From Marimonas arenosa (lineage in GTDB: Bacteria > Pseudomonadota > Alphaproteobacteria > Rhodobacterales > Rhodobacteraceae): a DNA stretch of 64,000 bases. This document shows, piece by piece, positions 8,748 to 18,098 of this stretch (position 1 is its first letter; each line of letters begins with the position of its first letter). The stretch spans positions 124,001 to 188,000 of the forward strand of contig NZ_JANHAX010000007.1 in NCBI RefSeq assembly GCF_030848945.1, written 5' to 3'. The notes beneath the pieces were generated by a model. That model saw only the letters and a list, made by a program, of their open reading frames with translations. It had not been told where the DNA came from and did no database searches. The position numbers were made by a program, and so were the translations under genes.

Positions 8748-11432
8748 GTGGTGGGTGCCGGGGCCCCGACGCAAGGAGCCCGGCCGATCGACCCGCGATC
8801 CCGAAAAGACGCTCTGAAACGCCTGCGTTGGCCGCTCGGCCTGACGCGGGCGGGGCTTGTTGCGGAACGGGTCACGCATGCCTTCTGGCCGCTCTGGTCG
8901 CTCGCCTTCGTGGTGCTGGCGGCGCTGATGCTCGGGGCGCACGAGCGTGTCGCCGTCGAAATCTCCTGGGGGATCGGCGGGATTGCGCTGATCCTCGGGT
9001 TCGCGTTCCTGGTTCGCGGCGCGTTGCGGTTCCGCTGGCCGCGCCGAACCGAGGTGCTGGCGCGGCTCGATGCGACCATGCCGGGCCGACCGATCCAGGC
9101 GATGCTCGATGCCCAGGCGATCGGCGCCGAGGATGATGCCTCGCGCGCCGTGTGGGCGGCGCACCAAGCGCGGATGCGCGCCCGCAGCGAATCCGCCCGC
9201 GCTGTGCCTCCAGACCTGCGGGTGTCGTCGCGCGACCGCTTCGGATTGCGCTATATGGCGCTGCTGGCCTTTGTCGTGGCCCTGCTTTTCGGCTCGTTGT
9301 GGCGGGTCGGCACGGTGGCCGAGCTCGCCCCCGGTGCGGGCGCGGCCCAGGCGGCCGCTGGCCCGGCCTGGGAGGGCTGGCTCGAACCGCCCGCCTATAC
9401 CGGCCTGCCGGTGCTCTATCTGGGCGACCAGCCCGAGGGGGCGCTGGACGCCCCGAAAGGCAGCCGCATCACTCTGCGTCTCTACGGCGACACTGCGGCC
9501 TTTGATATCAGCCAATCCGTTTCGGAGGCACCGACAGCGCCCGAACGGGCGAACGCAGATTCCGCCGCGCAGCCGCCCGACATTACCGTGACGCGCTCGG
9601 GGCATCTGGCCATCGAGGGCGAGGGCGGGCGGCGCTGGGAAATCGCGATGATCCCCGATGCCGCGCCCGAGATCGAGGCGACCGGACCGGCCGAGGCCAG
9701 CGCCGTGGGCGCCTTCACCATGCCGTTCGCGGCCCGCGACGATTACGAGGTTCTGGAGGGGCGCGCCCGGATCGAACTCGACCTGGCGCGGATAGATCGC
9801 CGCCACGGGCTTGGTCCCGACCCCGAACCGCGCGCTGCGATCGAGTTGCCACTGCCGATGCCGGTCGCCCGCGACCGGCAGGAGTTCGAGGACGTGCTGA
9901 TCGAGGATTTCAGCGAGCATCCCTGGGCCAACCTGCCGGTGAAGATCACCCTGTCAGCCATCGATGCGGCCGCAAACGAAGGCATCAGCCCGGTGATCGA
10001 AACCGAGCTCGCCGCCCGGCATTTCTTTGACCCGCTCGCGGCAGCGGTGATCGAGCAACGCCGCGATCTCTTGTGGAACCGCGCCAACGCCGGCCGTATC
10101 GCCCAGATCCTGCGGGCGGTGTCGCACCGGCCCGACGGGGTTTTCAAGCATGAAACAACCTATCTGCGGCTGCGCGTGATCCTGCGTCGGATCGAGTCGA
10201 TGGCCGCTTATGGCATGACCGACGCCCAGCAGGCTGAAATCGCCGAGGCGCTGTGGGAGCTGGCACTGCAATTGGAGGAAGGCACACTGGCTGACGCGCT
10301 GGAGCGGATGCGCCAGGCGCAGGAGCGTCTCAGCGAGGCGATGAAGAACGGCGCATCGGACGCCGAGATCGCCCGGCTGATGGACGAACTGCGCGAGGCG
10401 ACACGCGATTATATGGACCAGCTGTCCCGCGAATTCGCGCAACAGAACCGCGGCAACCAATCCGACCAACCCGACCAGGGTCAGCGCGACGAGAATGCGA
10501 TGACCATGAACATGGATGACATCCAGCGGATGATGGACCGCATCCAGGAACTGATGGAGCAGGGACGCATGGCTGAAGCGCAGCAGGCGCTCGAGGAATT
10601 CCAGCAGATGATGGAAAACATGCGAATCACCGAAGGCCAGGGCGGGCAGGGGCAATCGCCGGGGCAGCAGGCTTTGGAAGGTCTGGGCGAGACACTGCGG
10701 GAACAGCAGGGACTCTCGGACCAGGCGTTCCGCGATCTCCAGGAACAGTTCAACCCCAACAGTGACGCTGGTCAGTCGCAGGGCAACGAAGGCCGCTCGG
10801 GCGGGCTGGGACGCGGCCAGAGCCATGAAGGCCAGGGCCAGGGCCAAGGTCAGGGCGATGGCCAACAACCCGGTCAAGGCCAGGGTCAAGGCCAGCGCGA
10901 CGGCCAGCCCGGGCAGGGTGGTGACGGCACGGCGCAGGATCTCGGCCAGTCTTTGGCCGACCGACAAAGCGCGCTGCGTCAGCAACTCGACCAGCAGCGC
11001 CGGGCGCTGCCGGGGGCAGGCACCGAGGGCGGCGATGCTGCCCGCGACGCGCTGGACCGTGCCGGTCGGGCCATGGACGGTGCCGAGGACGCGCTGCGGC
11101 GCGATGATCTGGCCGATGCCATCGACAAACAGGCCGAGGCGATGGAGAACCTGCGCGAAGGCATGCGCAATCTCGGCGAGGCGCTGGCCGAACAGGGGCA
11201 ACGTCAGCCGGGTCAGGGCGAGAGTCCCGACAATCTCGCCGGCGGCCGCCGCGCCGACCCTCTGGGCCGCAACATGCGCGGCGCACCGGGGGTGGATGAC
11301 AACATGTTACAGGGCGAAGACGTCTATCGCCGTGCCCGCGACCTGCTCGATGAAATTCGCCGCCGGTCGGGCGAACAGACCCGGCCGGAGCCGGAGCGCA
11401 ACTATCTCGAACGGCTGCTCGACCGGTTCTGA
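8748..11432 (+). CDS. TIGR02302 / DUF4175 family membrane protein
   Basis: An 894-residue protein matching the alphaproteobacterial TIGR02302 family, whose function is unknown. Hydrophobic helices lie near residues 40-60, 65-85 and 160-180. A large predicted periplasmic region follows, then helical segments (420-640). A low-complexity Gln/Gly tract at about 690-740 reads as repeats of GQGQ. The C-terminus is acidic/basic helical. It starts with GTG four bases after lysA, with no clear ribosome site, so it is probably coupled to lysA; the exact start is uncertain. Confidence 0.85.
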   Translation: MVGAGAPTQGARPIDPRSRKDALKRLRWPLGLTRAGLVAERVTHAFWPLWSLAFVVLAALMLGAHERVAVEISWGIGGIALILGFAFLVRGALRFRWPRRTEVLARLDATMPGRPIQAMLDAQAIGAEDDASRAVWAAHQARMRARSESARAVPPDLRVSSRDRFGLRYMALLAFVVALLFGSLWRVGTVAELAPGAGAAQAAAGPAWEGWLEPPAYTGLPVLYLGDQPEGALDAPKGSRITLRLYGDTAAFDISQSVSEAPTAPERANADSAAQPPDITVTRSGHLAIEGEGGRRWEIAMIPDAAPEIEATGPAEASAVGAFTMPFAARDDYEVLEGRARIELDLARIDRRHGLGPDPEPRAAIELPLPMPVARDRQEFEDVLIEDFSEHPWANLPVKITLSAIDAAANEGISPVIETELAARHFFDPLAAAVIEQRRDLLWNRANAGRIAQILRAVSHRPDGVFKHETTYLRLRVILRRIESMAAYGMTDAQQAEIAEALWELALQLEEGTLADALERMRQAQERLSEAMKNGASDAEIARLMDELREATRDYMDQLSREFAQQNRGNQSDQPDQGQRDENAMTMNMDDIQRMMDRIQELMEQGRMAEAQQALEEFQQMMENMRITEGQGGQGQSPGQQALEGLGETLREQQGLSDQAFRDLQEQFNPNSDAGQSQGNEGRSGGLGRGQSHEGQGQGQGQGDGQQPGQGQGQGQRDGQPGQGGDGTAQDLGQSLADRQSALRQQLDQQRRALPGAGTEGGDAARDALDRAGRAMDGAEDALRRDDLADAIDKQAEAMENLREGMRNLGEALAEQGQRQPGQGESPDNLAGGRRADPLGRNMRGAPGVDDNMLQGEDVYRRARDLLDEIRRRSGEQTRPEPERNYLERLLDRF

Positions 11433-11590
11433 GGGACAGAGTATTTCGCATCGTTTTTTGCGGGGCAGCCCAGCTTCACCACGACGCCTGGGGCAAGGAG
11501 CGAACGCGGCCACTCGGGCCACGATCTAGCACGCGTGTAAACAAAGAGTGAGGACGGACCGGCTGTCGCGTCCTGCCCGGGCCCCGTCGT

Positions 11591-12574
11591 CTATTCCGAA
11601 CTCAGCCCGTCGAGGTAGCCGGTCAACTTCAATACCTGCTGGTCGAGCCAGGCCCGTCCGGCATCGACCCAGCCAACATAGCTTTCCAGCACCCCGGCCG
11701 CAGCGGGCACCATCTCGGCGATGTTGTCGGCGAACACGTAGAGGAGGATCGCCGCCACCGCCAGAAGCAGGATGCTGCGGAAACCGCTGGAGAAGCCCTT
11801 GGCCCGGGCCGGCGCTGGCGCTGCCGCGACATCCGCACCGCCATCGGCCGCTGCGGCACGCTCGGAATCCTTGCGCAGGGTGGAATTGATCTCGTCGATA
11901 TCGGGCAGAAGATCGCGTCGCGAGGCGTGGGCGGCGAGATCGGCCTCGTCTCCCAAAACCTCTTCCTCGTCGAGCCCGCGCATTCGCGCCATGCGCAGCC
12001 GGGCTTCGCGCTCGCGGCGGCTGGTCTCGTCGCCGGGATCCTCGAGCCCGAGATCAGTCTGCATCTCGAGCCCCTCGGCCTCGGCGGCGCGGGCGTGCAT
12101 TTCCTTCTCGGCCTCCTCGCGCAGAACCTCGCGTACCTCGGGGTCGAGGTCGCGGGCCTGCGGCGCCGGGGCGTTTTCGTCCCTGGGGTCTTCGAAACCA
12201 TCCCAGTCGGCGCTCACCGTTTCGGGTTCGGGTTCGGGCTCGGGTTCCGGTAAAGGCTCCGGTTCCGGTTCCGGTTCTGGCTCCGGTTCAGGCTCCGGCT
12301 CAGGTTCCGCTTCCGGTTCAGGCTCGGGTTCCGGTTCTGGCTCCGCTTCCGGTTCAGGCTCAGGCTCGGATTCCGGCTCCGTGGCGGCCTCGGTTTCCCA
12401 ATGGGCTTCGTCCAACGGTTGCTCTAGGTCTTCGGCAAGCTCCCGGTCCTGGCTCGGGTGCTTCTGGAACCAGGTGTCACCGCAATTAGAGCATTGCACA
12501 TCCCGCCCGGAGTCCGGGATCACGTCATCCGGAACTTCGTACTGTGCCCCGCAATTCGGACAGATCAACCGCAT
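11591..12574 (-). CDS. MJ0042-type zinc-ribbon protein with Glu-Pro repeats and membrane anchor
   Basis: A 327-residue protein. The N-terminus [17 protein letters not shown], with a second CSNC pair near residue 30, is an MJ0042 zinc ribbon. A long Glu-Pro repeat tract (about residues 70-120) and an acidic helical stretch follow. One transmembrane helix lies near residue 275, with about 45 residues after it. The start at 12574 places the ribbon at the N-terminus, as in homologues. It is divergent from ftsE, an arrangement frequent in Rhodobacteraceae. The function is unknown. Confidence 0.85.
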   Translation of the reverse strand: MRLICPNCGAQYEVPDDVIPDSGRDVQCSNCGDTWFQKHPSQDRELAEDLEQPLDEAHWETEAATEPESEPEPEPEAEPEPEPEPEPEAEPEPEPEPEPEPEPEPEPLPEPEPEPEPETVSADWDGFEDPRDENAPAPQARDLDPEVREVLREEAEKEMHARAAEAEGLEMQTDLGLEDPGDETSRREREARLRMARMRGLDEEEVLGDEADLAAHASRRDLLPDIDEINSTLRKDSERAAAADGGADVAAAPAPARAKGFSSGFRSILLLAVAAILLYVFADNIAEMVPAAAGVLESYVGWVDAGRAWLDQQVLKLTGYLDGLSSE

Positions 12575-12762
12575 CTTGCCCCCAATCACCGCCCTCACTG
12601 CCAATCCGGCGGCTTTTACTTTTGTCCTATACCATATGTTGTAACGCCGTTCAGGAAAAGGTCAAAGAATCTGCGCGGCCTCAGCCGCACCGGATTGCAA
12701 CTTTTCTGCCTCTGAGGCATGACAGGGTCGAAGTCGGGCGCACAAGGCCAGGGAGGCGGGCC

Positions 12763-13440
12763 GTGATCGAGCTGGAAAACGTGGCCTACAGCTATGGCGG
12801 GGGCGAGCTTCTGAGCAGCATCACGCTCGCGCTGCAGCCGGGGTCGTTCCATTTCCTCACCGGACCCTCGGGCGCTGGCAAGACGACTTTTCTCAAGCTC
12901 TGTTACGGGGCGCTGGTACCGACCTCGGGCCACGCCCGGCTGTTCGGCGCCGACGTCCGGGGCATGAGTCGCGACGACATCGCGCTGGCCCGGCGCCGGG
13001 TCGGTGTAGTGCACCAGGACGTGCAGTTTCTCGATCACCTGCCGGTTGCCGACAACGTGGCGCTGCCCCTGACCGTTTCGGGCCGCAGCTCGATCGACGA
13101 GGGGGCCAATCTCAAGGAACTCCTGACCTGGGTCGGTCTGACCGAACGCGCCGACGCGCTGCCACCCGAGCTGTCGGGCGGCGAACGCCAGCGCGCGGCA
13201 CTGGCCCGCGCCGTGATCATGTCGCCCGACGTGATCCTGGCCGACGAGCCCACCGGCAATGTCGATTGGGAAATGTCGCAGCGGCTGCTGACGCTGCTGA
13301 TCGAACTCAACCGGATGGGCAAGACGATCATGATTGCCACCCACGACCTGGGGCTGATCCGGGCGGCGAAATCTCATGTTCAGGCACGAGTGCTGCGCAT
13401 CTCGAACCGACAACTGCACCTGGCGGGAGCGGACCTGTGA
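12763..13440 (+). CDS. ftsE: Cell division ATP-binding protein FtsE
   Basis: A 225-residue ABC ATPase. Walker A is GPSGAGKT (34-41), the signature is LSGGERQR near residue 140, and Walker B is VILADEPTGN near 160. FtsE works with FtsX at the septum to activate peptidoglycan hydrolysis. The GTG start at 12763 follows GGGAGG and gives the standard family length. Its stop overlaps the ftsX GTG start by four bases. Confidence 0.94.
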   Translation: MIELENVAYSYGGGELLSSITLALQPGSFHFLTGPSGAGKTTFLKLCYGALVPTSGHARLFGADVRGMSRDDIALARRRVGVVHQDVQFLDHLPVADNVALPLTVSGRSSIDEGANLKELLTWVGLTERADALPPELSGGERQRAALARAVIMSPDVILADEPTGNVDWEMSQRLLTLLIELNRMGKTIMIATHDLGLIRAAKSHVQARVLRISNRQLHLAGADL

Positions 13441-14342
13441 AATTCGACCCGGCTCAGCTCCTCCACCTCGTTGTCGGCGATCCGCAGGCCGACCGGGTGG
13501 TGCCTCCGTCGGGCTTTACGGCAAAGCTGACGCTTTTTTCGGCCGGGGTGATGGCCTTTCTCGCGGTTTTCGCGCTGGCCTTGTCGCTCGCCTCCGGCCG
13601 GCTGGCGGCGCGCTGGAGCGACGAGCTGTCGCGGTCGGCGACGCTGCGGATCTCGGCCCCGTCCGACCAGATCGCAGCCCAGACCGCGGCGGCGCTCAGG
13701 GTGCTTGACACCACTGCCGGGGTGGCCTCGGCCCGGGGGCTGACCGCCGAGGAGCAGCGGGCGCTGCTCGAACCCTGGTTCGGGCCCGACATGCCGGTCG
13801 ATACGCTGCCGATCCCGCAGCTGATCGAGATCATCGAGGACGACAACGGTTATGATCCGCAGGGTCTGCGCCACCGGCTGGCGGCTGAGGTGCCGGGCGC
13901 GGTACTGGATGACCACACCCGCTGGCGTCGCCCGTTGGTCGGGGCGGCCTCGCGGCTCAAGACGCTGGGCTGGCTGTCGATCGGGCTCATCTTCGCGGCG
14001 ATGGCGGCGATGATCACGCTGGCGGCGAATGCAGCGCTGGCGGCCAACGCCCAGGTGATCCAGGTGTTGCGGCTGGTGGGGGCGCGGGACATCTATATCG
14101 CACGAGCCTTCGTGCGCCGGTTCACCCTGCGCGCCCTGACAGGCGCCTTTATCGGTACCACGGCAGGTCTGGTTGCCGTGGCGCTGCTGCCTTCGGCGCA
14201 GGAGGCCGGCGGATTCCTGACCGGGCTGGGTTTCGCCGGCGTGCACTGGTTGTGGCCGCTGGTCATTCCGCCGCTGGCCGCGGTGGTTGCCTTCGTTGCC
14301 ACCCGCGCCGCCGCGCAAACCACGCTGAAGGGGTTGCGCTGA
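13437..14342 (+). CDS. ftsX: Cell division protein FtsX
   Basis: A 301-residue membrane partner of FtsE. One transmembrane helix lies near residues 35-55, an extracytoplasmic domain at about 60-165, and three C-terminal helices near 180, 230 and 275, the FtsX topology. The LRLVGARDIYIARAF segment matches the permease coupling region. The GTG start overlaps ftsE (GTGA), and its TGA overlaps the next ATG by one base (TGATG), so ftsE-ftsX-plsC form one coupled unit. Confidence 0.92.
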   Translation: MKFDPAQLLHLVVGDPQADRVVPPSGFTAKLTLFSAGVMAFLAVFALALSLASGRLAARWSDELSRSATLRISAPSDQIAAQTAAALRVLDTTAGVASARGLTAEEQRALLEPWFGPDMPVDTLPIPQLIEIIEDDNGYDPQGLRHRLAAEVPGAVLDDHTRWRRPLVGAASRLKTLGWLSIGLIFAAMAAMITLAANAALAANAQVIQVLRLVGARDIYIARAFVRRFTLRALTGAFIGTTAGLVAVALLPSAQEAGGFLTGLGFAGVHWLWPLVIPPLAAVVAFVATRAAAQTTLKGLR

Positions 14343-15100
14343 TGCGGATGGCCTGGCGCTGGGGGATGTCGATACTGTTCGTGGTGGTGAACGCGCTGAT
14401 GATGCTGTTTCTGGGCCTCGTGTTCCTGCCCTGGGCCGCGCTGTCGCCGCAGGGAGCGCTGGTTGCCTGCAAGGCTTATACCTGGTGGGTGCGCTTCACC
14501 TGCTGGGCGTTTGTCGGCATCACCTGGGAGGTGCGCGGCGAGGTGCCCACCGAAGAATGCCTGGTCGTGGCCAAGCACCAGTCATTCCTCGACATCATCA
14601 TCATCTTCCAGGTCGTTCCGCAGCCGCGCTTCATCATGAAGCGCGAGCTTCTGTGGACCCCGATCATCGGGTTATACGCCTGGCGGCTGGGCTGCGTGCC
14701 GGTGGCGCGCGGCAAGCGCGGCACGGCGATCAAGAAGATGATGGCGGATGTGAAATCGGGCCGGGTAGCGCCGGGCCAACTTGTGATCTATCCGCAGGGA
14801 ACACGCGTGAAGCCAGGTGATTATCGCCCCTACAAGGTGGGCTCGTTCGTGCTCTACGACCAGCTCGATCAATCCTGCGCCCCGGCCGCCACCAATGCCG
14901 GTTTGTTTTGGCGCAAGGGTACCATGCTGCGCCATCCGGGGCGCGCGGTGGTCGCGTTCCTGCCGCGCATCGCGCCGGGCGCTGCCCAGGCCGAGTTCAT
15001 GGGGCGGCTGGAAAACGAGATCGAAACCGCGTCAAACGCGCTGATGCGGGAAGCGGGCTACGCGGGCGAGCTTCCGGAGGTGGGGCCAGCGCAGGGCTGA
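14342..15100 (+). CDS. 1-acyl-sn-glycerol-3-phosphate acyltransferase
   Basis: A 252-residue PlsC-type enzyme that adds the second acyl chain to lysophosphatidic acid in phospholipid synthesis. The catalytic HX4D motif is HQSFLD (79-84). The substrate-binding motif reads YPQGTR near residue 149, a slight variant of the usual PEGTR. N-terminal hydrophobic helices (10-30, 40-60) anchor it to the membrane. It is coupled to ftsX through a TGATG overlap. Confidence 0.92.
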   Translation: MRMAWRWGMSILFVVVNALMMLFLGLVFLPWAALSPQGALVACKAYTWWVRFTCWAFVGITWEVRGEVPTEECLVVAKHQSFLDIIIIFQVVPQPRFIMKRELLWTPIIGLYAWRLGCVPVARGKRGTAIKKMMADVKSGRVAPGQLVIYPQGTRVKPGDYRPYKVGSFVLYDQLDQSCAPAATNAGLFWRKGTMLRHPGRAVVAFLPRIAPGAAQAEFMGRLENEIETASNALMREAGYAGELPEVGPAQG

Positions 15101-15135
15101 ACCGGCCGCCCGTGTTTCCGGTCGGCGGACCGGCG

Positions 15136-15783
15136 TCAGCGCCGCCCCAGCATGAGGCTGTGCAGGATCAGCCAGACCATGAGCGCGGCGAACGCCATCC
15201 ACTCCCAGATCACCGGGGTTGAGCGGGTGACGCCGTCGACCTGTCCGACCAGCGCCAGAAGCACGGCAAAGACCAGGTAAATCACCACCACCGCCAGGCT
15301 TGAGATCGCAAGCGCCCGGGGCAGGCGCAGGCGGATTTCTTGCAACCCGACCAGGCCCTGCAACACGACCGTGCCGAAGAAATAGATCATGGCCGAGCCT
15401 TCGTGCAGCGCCAGATCGCGCGAGGCGGGAAAGGCCGACATTCCGGCGCTGCCGATCACCACCGGCACGCCGATCAGCAAAAGCGCAACGTTGATCGCCC
15501 TGCCACCGCCCATCGCCATGAAGCTCATCACCAGAAGCACCAGAAAGCCATAGCGGATCGGCGCAACCATCAGCATCATGGTGTTGAACGTCACCATCGG
15601 CCATGTCGGCGTGTTGCCGATGTCACTGAGATAGGTGGTGAAAAGCGAAAATTCGTGACCCTGGACATAGATCAGCGTGGCAAGCGCGACCCCGCAAAGC
15701 CCGAAAGTCGCGGCAGTCAGCCCGACGATCCGCAGCAGGGCGGGCAGGGCGACTGTCGGCACGGAGGGATCTGAGACGCGCAT
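15136..15783 (-). CDS. Six-helix membrane protein, DUF998/Frag1-like
   Basis: A 215-residue protein with about six hydrophobic helices and a conserved-looking YLSDIGNTP segment after the first helix, reminiscent of DUF998/Frag1-DRAM-Sfk1 membrane proteins. No catalytic motif is recognised. It converges on plsC and lies downstream of lpdA on the same strand, with about 110 bases between. The function is unknown and the family assignment tentative. Confidence 0.7.
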   Translation of the reverse strand: MRVSDPSVPTVALPALLRIVGLTAATFGLCGVALATLIYVQGHEFSLFTTYLSDIGNTPTWPMVTFNTMMLMVAPIRYGFLVLLVMSFMAMGGGRAINVALLLIGVPVVIGSAGMSAFPASRDLALHEGSAMIYFFGTVVLQGLVGLQEIRLRLPRALAISSLAVVVIYLVFAVLLALVGQVDGVTRSTPVIWEWMAFAALMVWLILHSLMLGRR

Positions 15784-15896
15784 GTGGCTTGCCTAGGTGC
15801 GCAGGCATGTATTGTCTTTGATCTCGATCACAGGACCGGAACGCCGCCGACCGGCCGGCGGAACATGCGCACCCACGCTGCCGCGTCAGGGGGCGA

Positions 15897-17285
15897 TCAG
15901 CTGTGGATCGGACCGTCGCCGCAGGCCAGCGCCGCCTCGCGCACGGCTTCGGAATAGGTCGGATGCGCGTGGCAGGTCAGCGCCACGTCCTCGGCGCTGG
16001 CGCCGAACTCCATCGCCACGCAGAGCTCGTGGATCATGTCGCCCGCCGCCGGGCCGATGATCGCTGCACCGAGGATCCGATCGGTCTCGGGGTGGGCGAT
16101 GATCTTGACGAAGCCTTCGCCCTGATGCACCGCCTTGGCGCGGGCGTTGCCCATGAACATGAACTTGCCGACCTTGGGCTTGAGCCCGGCCTCTTTCAGC
16201 TCGGCCTCGGTCTGGCCGACGGTGGCCACTTCGGGCGTGGTGTAAACCACCCCCGGGATCACCCCGTAGTTAACATGGCCATGCTTTCCCGCGAGCACCT
16301 CGGCCACGGCCATGCCTTCATCCTCGGCCTTGTGCGCCAGCATCGGGCCCGGCGTGACGTCGCCGATGGCATAGACGCCGTCGACCGATGTTTTCCAGTG
16401 GCTGTCCACCGCGATCTGGCCGCGCTCGGTCATCTGCACGCCCAGCGCGTCCAGCCCCAGCCCCTCGGCATAAGGCTTGCGCCCGGTGGCCACCAGCACG
16501 ACATCGGCCTCGAGCGTCACGTCGTCACCGCCCTTCTTCGGGGCATAGGTCACCTTGGCTTTGGTCTTCAGCGCCTCGGCCAATTTCACCGCGGCGCCGG
16601 TGATGATGTTCAGCCCCTGTTTTTCAAGGATGCGCTTGAAGGTGCGCTGCACATCGGCATCCATGCCGGGGCAGACCGCGTCCATGTATTCGACCACCGT
16701 GACCTCAGCGCCCAGCCGTTGATAGACCGAGCCCAGCTCCAGCCCGATCACTCCGGCGCCGATCACGATCATCTTCTTCGGCACCTTGGGCAGCGTCAGT
16801 GCGCCGGTCGAACTGACGATCCGGTCCTCGTCGATTTCGACGCCCGGAATGCTGGCCGGTTCCGACCCGCTGGCGATCACGGTGTTCCTGGCCTCGTGGG
16901 TGTCGTCGCCGACCTGCACCTTGCCGGCGGCGGGGATGCTGGCCCAGCCCTTGATCCAGTCGATCTTGTTCTTCTTGAACAGGAACTCGATACCGCCGGT
17001 GTTCTGGCCGATCACGTCATCCTTGTAGGCCAGCATCTGTTTCCAGTCGACGCTGGGGCTTTTGCCCTTGAGCCCCATGCCGGCAAAGTTGTGCTCGGCC
17101 TCGTGCTTGAGATGGGTGGCGTGCAACAGAGCCTTCGACGGGATGCAGCCGACGTTCAGGCAGGTCCCGCCCAGCGTCTCGCGGCCTTCGACCACGGCGG
17201 TTTTCAGCCCCAGCTGGGCACAGCGGATGGCGCAGACATAGCCGCCCGGGCCGGCGCCGATGATGATCACGTCGTAACTTGCCAT
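15897..17285 (-). CDS. lpdA: Dihydrolipoyl dehydrogenase (E3)
   Basis: A 462-residue flavoprotein, the E3 subunit that reoxidises dihydrolipoamide of the 2-oxoglutarate dehydrogenase complex with NAD. The FAD-binding GAGPGGY is at the N-terminus, the redox-active disulfide is GGTCLNVGC (about residues 38-46), the NAD motif is [10 protein letters not shown] near 180, and the C-terminal HAHPTYSE carries the catalytic histidine. It is the last gene of the minus-strand suc operon. Confidence 0.96.
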   Translation of the reverse strand: MASYDVIIIGAGPGGYVCAIRCAQLGLKTAVVEGRETLGGTCLNVGCIPSKALLHATHLKHEAEHNFAGMGLKGKSPSVDWKQMLAYKDDVIGQNTGGIEFLFKKNKIDWIKGWASIPAAGKVQVGDDTHEARNTVIASGSEPASIPGVEIDEDRIVSSTGALTLPKVPKKMIVIGAGVIGLELGSVYQRLGAEVTVVEYMDAVCPGMDADVQRTFKRILEKQGLNIITGAAVKLAEALKTKAKVTYAPKKGGDDVTLEADVVLVATGRKPYAEGLGLDALGVQMTERGQIAVDSHWKTSVDGVYAIGDVTPGPMLAHKAEDEGMAVAEVLAGKHGHVNYGVIPGVVYTTPEVATVGQTEAELKEAGLKPKVGKFMFMGNARAKAVHQGEGFVKIIAHPETDRILGAAIIGPAAGDMIHELCVAMEFGASAEDVALTCHAHPTYSEAVREAALACGDGPIHS

Positions 17286-17289
17286 GGTC

Positions 17290-17556
17290 TTACTCCTTAC
17301 GGCTGCCGCGTCCGCGGCGGATGGTGCTTTCCGGCACCCGTTTCACGATTTCCCCGCAGTCGGGGCAAAAAAGCCGCCCCGCCCAGAAGGGATGGGTCTC
17401 TGTTGCCTCGGCGCGGAAGGGACCGGCGTCGTCGAGGCTTTGGTAAGTCGGCCCTTCGCCCCTGCGCGAAGCCGGACCGATGCCGACGATCCAGATAACC
17501 TCGCCGGTTGTGCCGCATTTGCGGCAGGTCAGGGTTTCTGGGTCGCGGTAGGCCAT
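17290..17556 (-). CDS. Small zinc-ribbon-like protein
   Basis: An 88-residue protein with two CxxC pairs (CRKC near residue 11 and CPDC near 64), the layout of a small zinc ribbon, and a basic C-terminus (RRGRGSRK). It lies four bases upstream of lpdA, in the same operon. It may be regulatory or structural; no known family was recognised beyond the cysteine pattern. Confidence 0.72.
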   Translation of the reverse strand: MAYRDPETLTCRKCGTTGEVIWIVGIGPASRRGEGPTYQSLDDAGPFRAEATETHPFWAGRLFCPDCGEIVKRVPESTIRRGRGSRKE

Positions 17557-17559
17557 GAA

Positions 17560-18054
17560 TTAGCTCCGAAATTCGTAATCACCCAGCATATCGGATGCGA
17601 GTGCCAAATCTTCCGTGGTTAGTAGGTCTAAGTTGTCGTCCACCACCGTTTTCACCGAATAGAACTCATCGTCATCCAATATGTGCCCGCGTTTCAGGAT
17701 AGACTTCAACCGCGCCATTGGATCGCCCATATCTACGAAAAAGTCGCGGCCGCTGGAGTCCTTGTAAAAGGCGAGAAATTCGCGCGCCGTGTCCTCATTG
17801 TGAACGATTGCTCCAGCAAAACCGGTGGCCATCTCGTTAAGCGTGGAACGCATGGCAGTTACCAGTTGACTGGCTGGCGCCTTTCGAGCATCGAATTGTT
17901 CCAACAGCAACTCACGCGACGGAAGAAGGCTTTCGGTGTCAAAGTCGCCAAAAGCCCTATCGCGTTCGATTTCAAAGGCGCGAACATGTACCCACACATC
18001 CAAAAGCTTGACGTATTCGTCACGAATTTCCGAGCGTGTCCGCCGCCTTCTCAC
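17560..18054 (-). CDS. Uncharacterised protein inside the suc operon
   Basis: A soluble, charged protein of about 164 residues, lower in GC than its neighbours and without a signal or membrane helix. A longer frame reaches 18102, but its extra codons run through a hairpin repeat (18075-18093). The GTG at 18054, preceded by AAAGG, is therefore a better start. It sits between sucB and the zinc-ribbon gene with tight spacing. Composition suggests late acquisition. The function is unknown. Confidence 0.6.
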   Translation of the reverse strand: MRRRRTRSEIRDEYVKLLDVWVHVRAFEIERDRAFGDFDTESLLPSRELLLEQFDARKAPASQLVTAMRSTLNEMATGFAGAIVHNEDTAREFLAFYKDSSGRDFFVDMGDPMARLKSILKRGHILDDDEFYSVKTVVDDNLDLLTTEDLALASDMLGDYEFRS

Positions 18055-18074
18055 GTTGAAACCTTTCGTCGTAG

Positions 18075-18093
18075 GGCGGGGTTTCACCCCGCC
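18075..18093. repeat. GGCGGGGT-TTC-ACCCCGCC hairpin repeat
   Basis: A perfect eight-base-pair hairpin with a three-base loop lies between sucB and the gene downstream of it. Elements of the form TAGGGCGGGGTTTCACCCCGCC resemble dispersed intergenic repeats of Rhodobacteraceae (recalled, not checked). It could also act as an internal processing or attenuation site in the operon. Confidence 0.6.
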
Positions 18094-18098
18094 ACCCC

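Noticed and set aside
12230..12370. Repeated GGTTCCGGTTC-like units that resemble a tandem array.
   Set aside because: They are in frame and encode the Glu-Pro tract of the zinc-ribbon protein; no spacers as in CRISPR.
12544..12762. Long N-terminal extension of ftsE in the same frame.
   Set aside because: It overlaps the divergent zinc-ribbon promoter region; the GTG at 12763 with GGGAGG gives the normal FtsE start.
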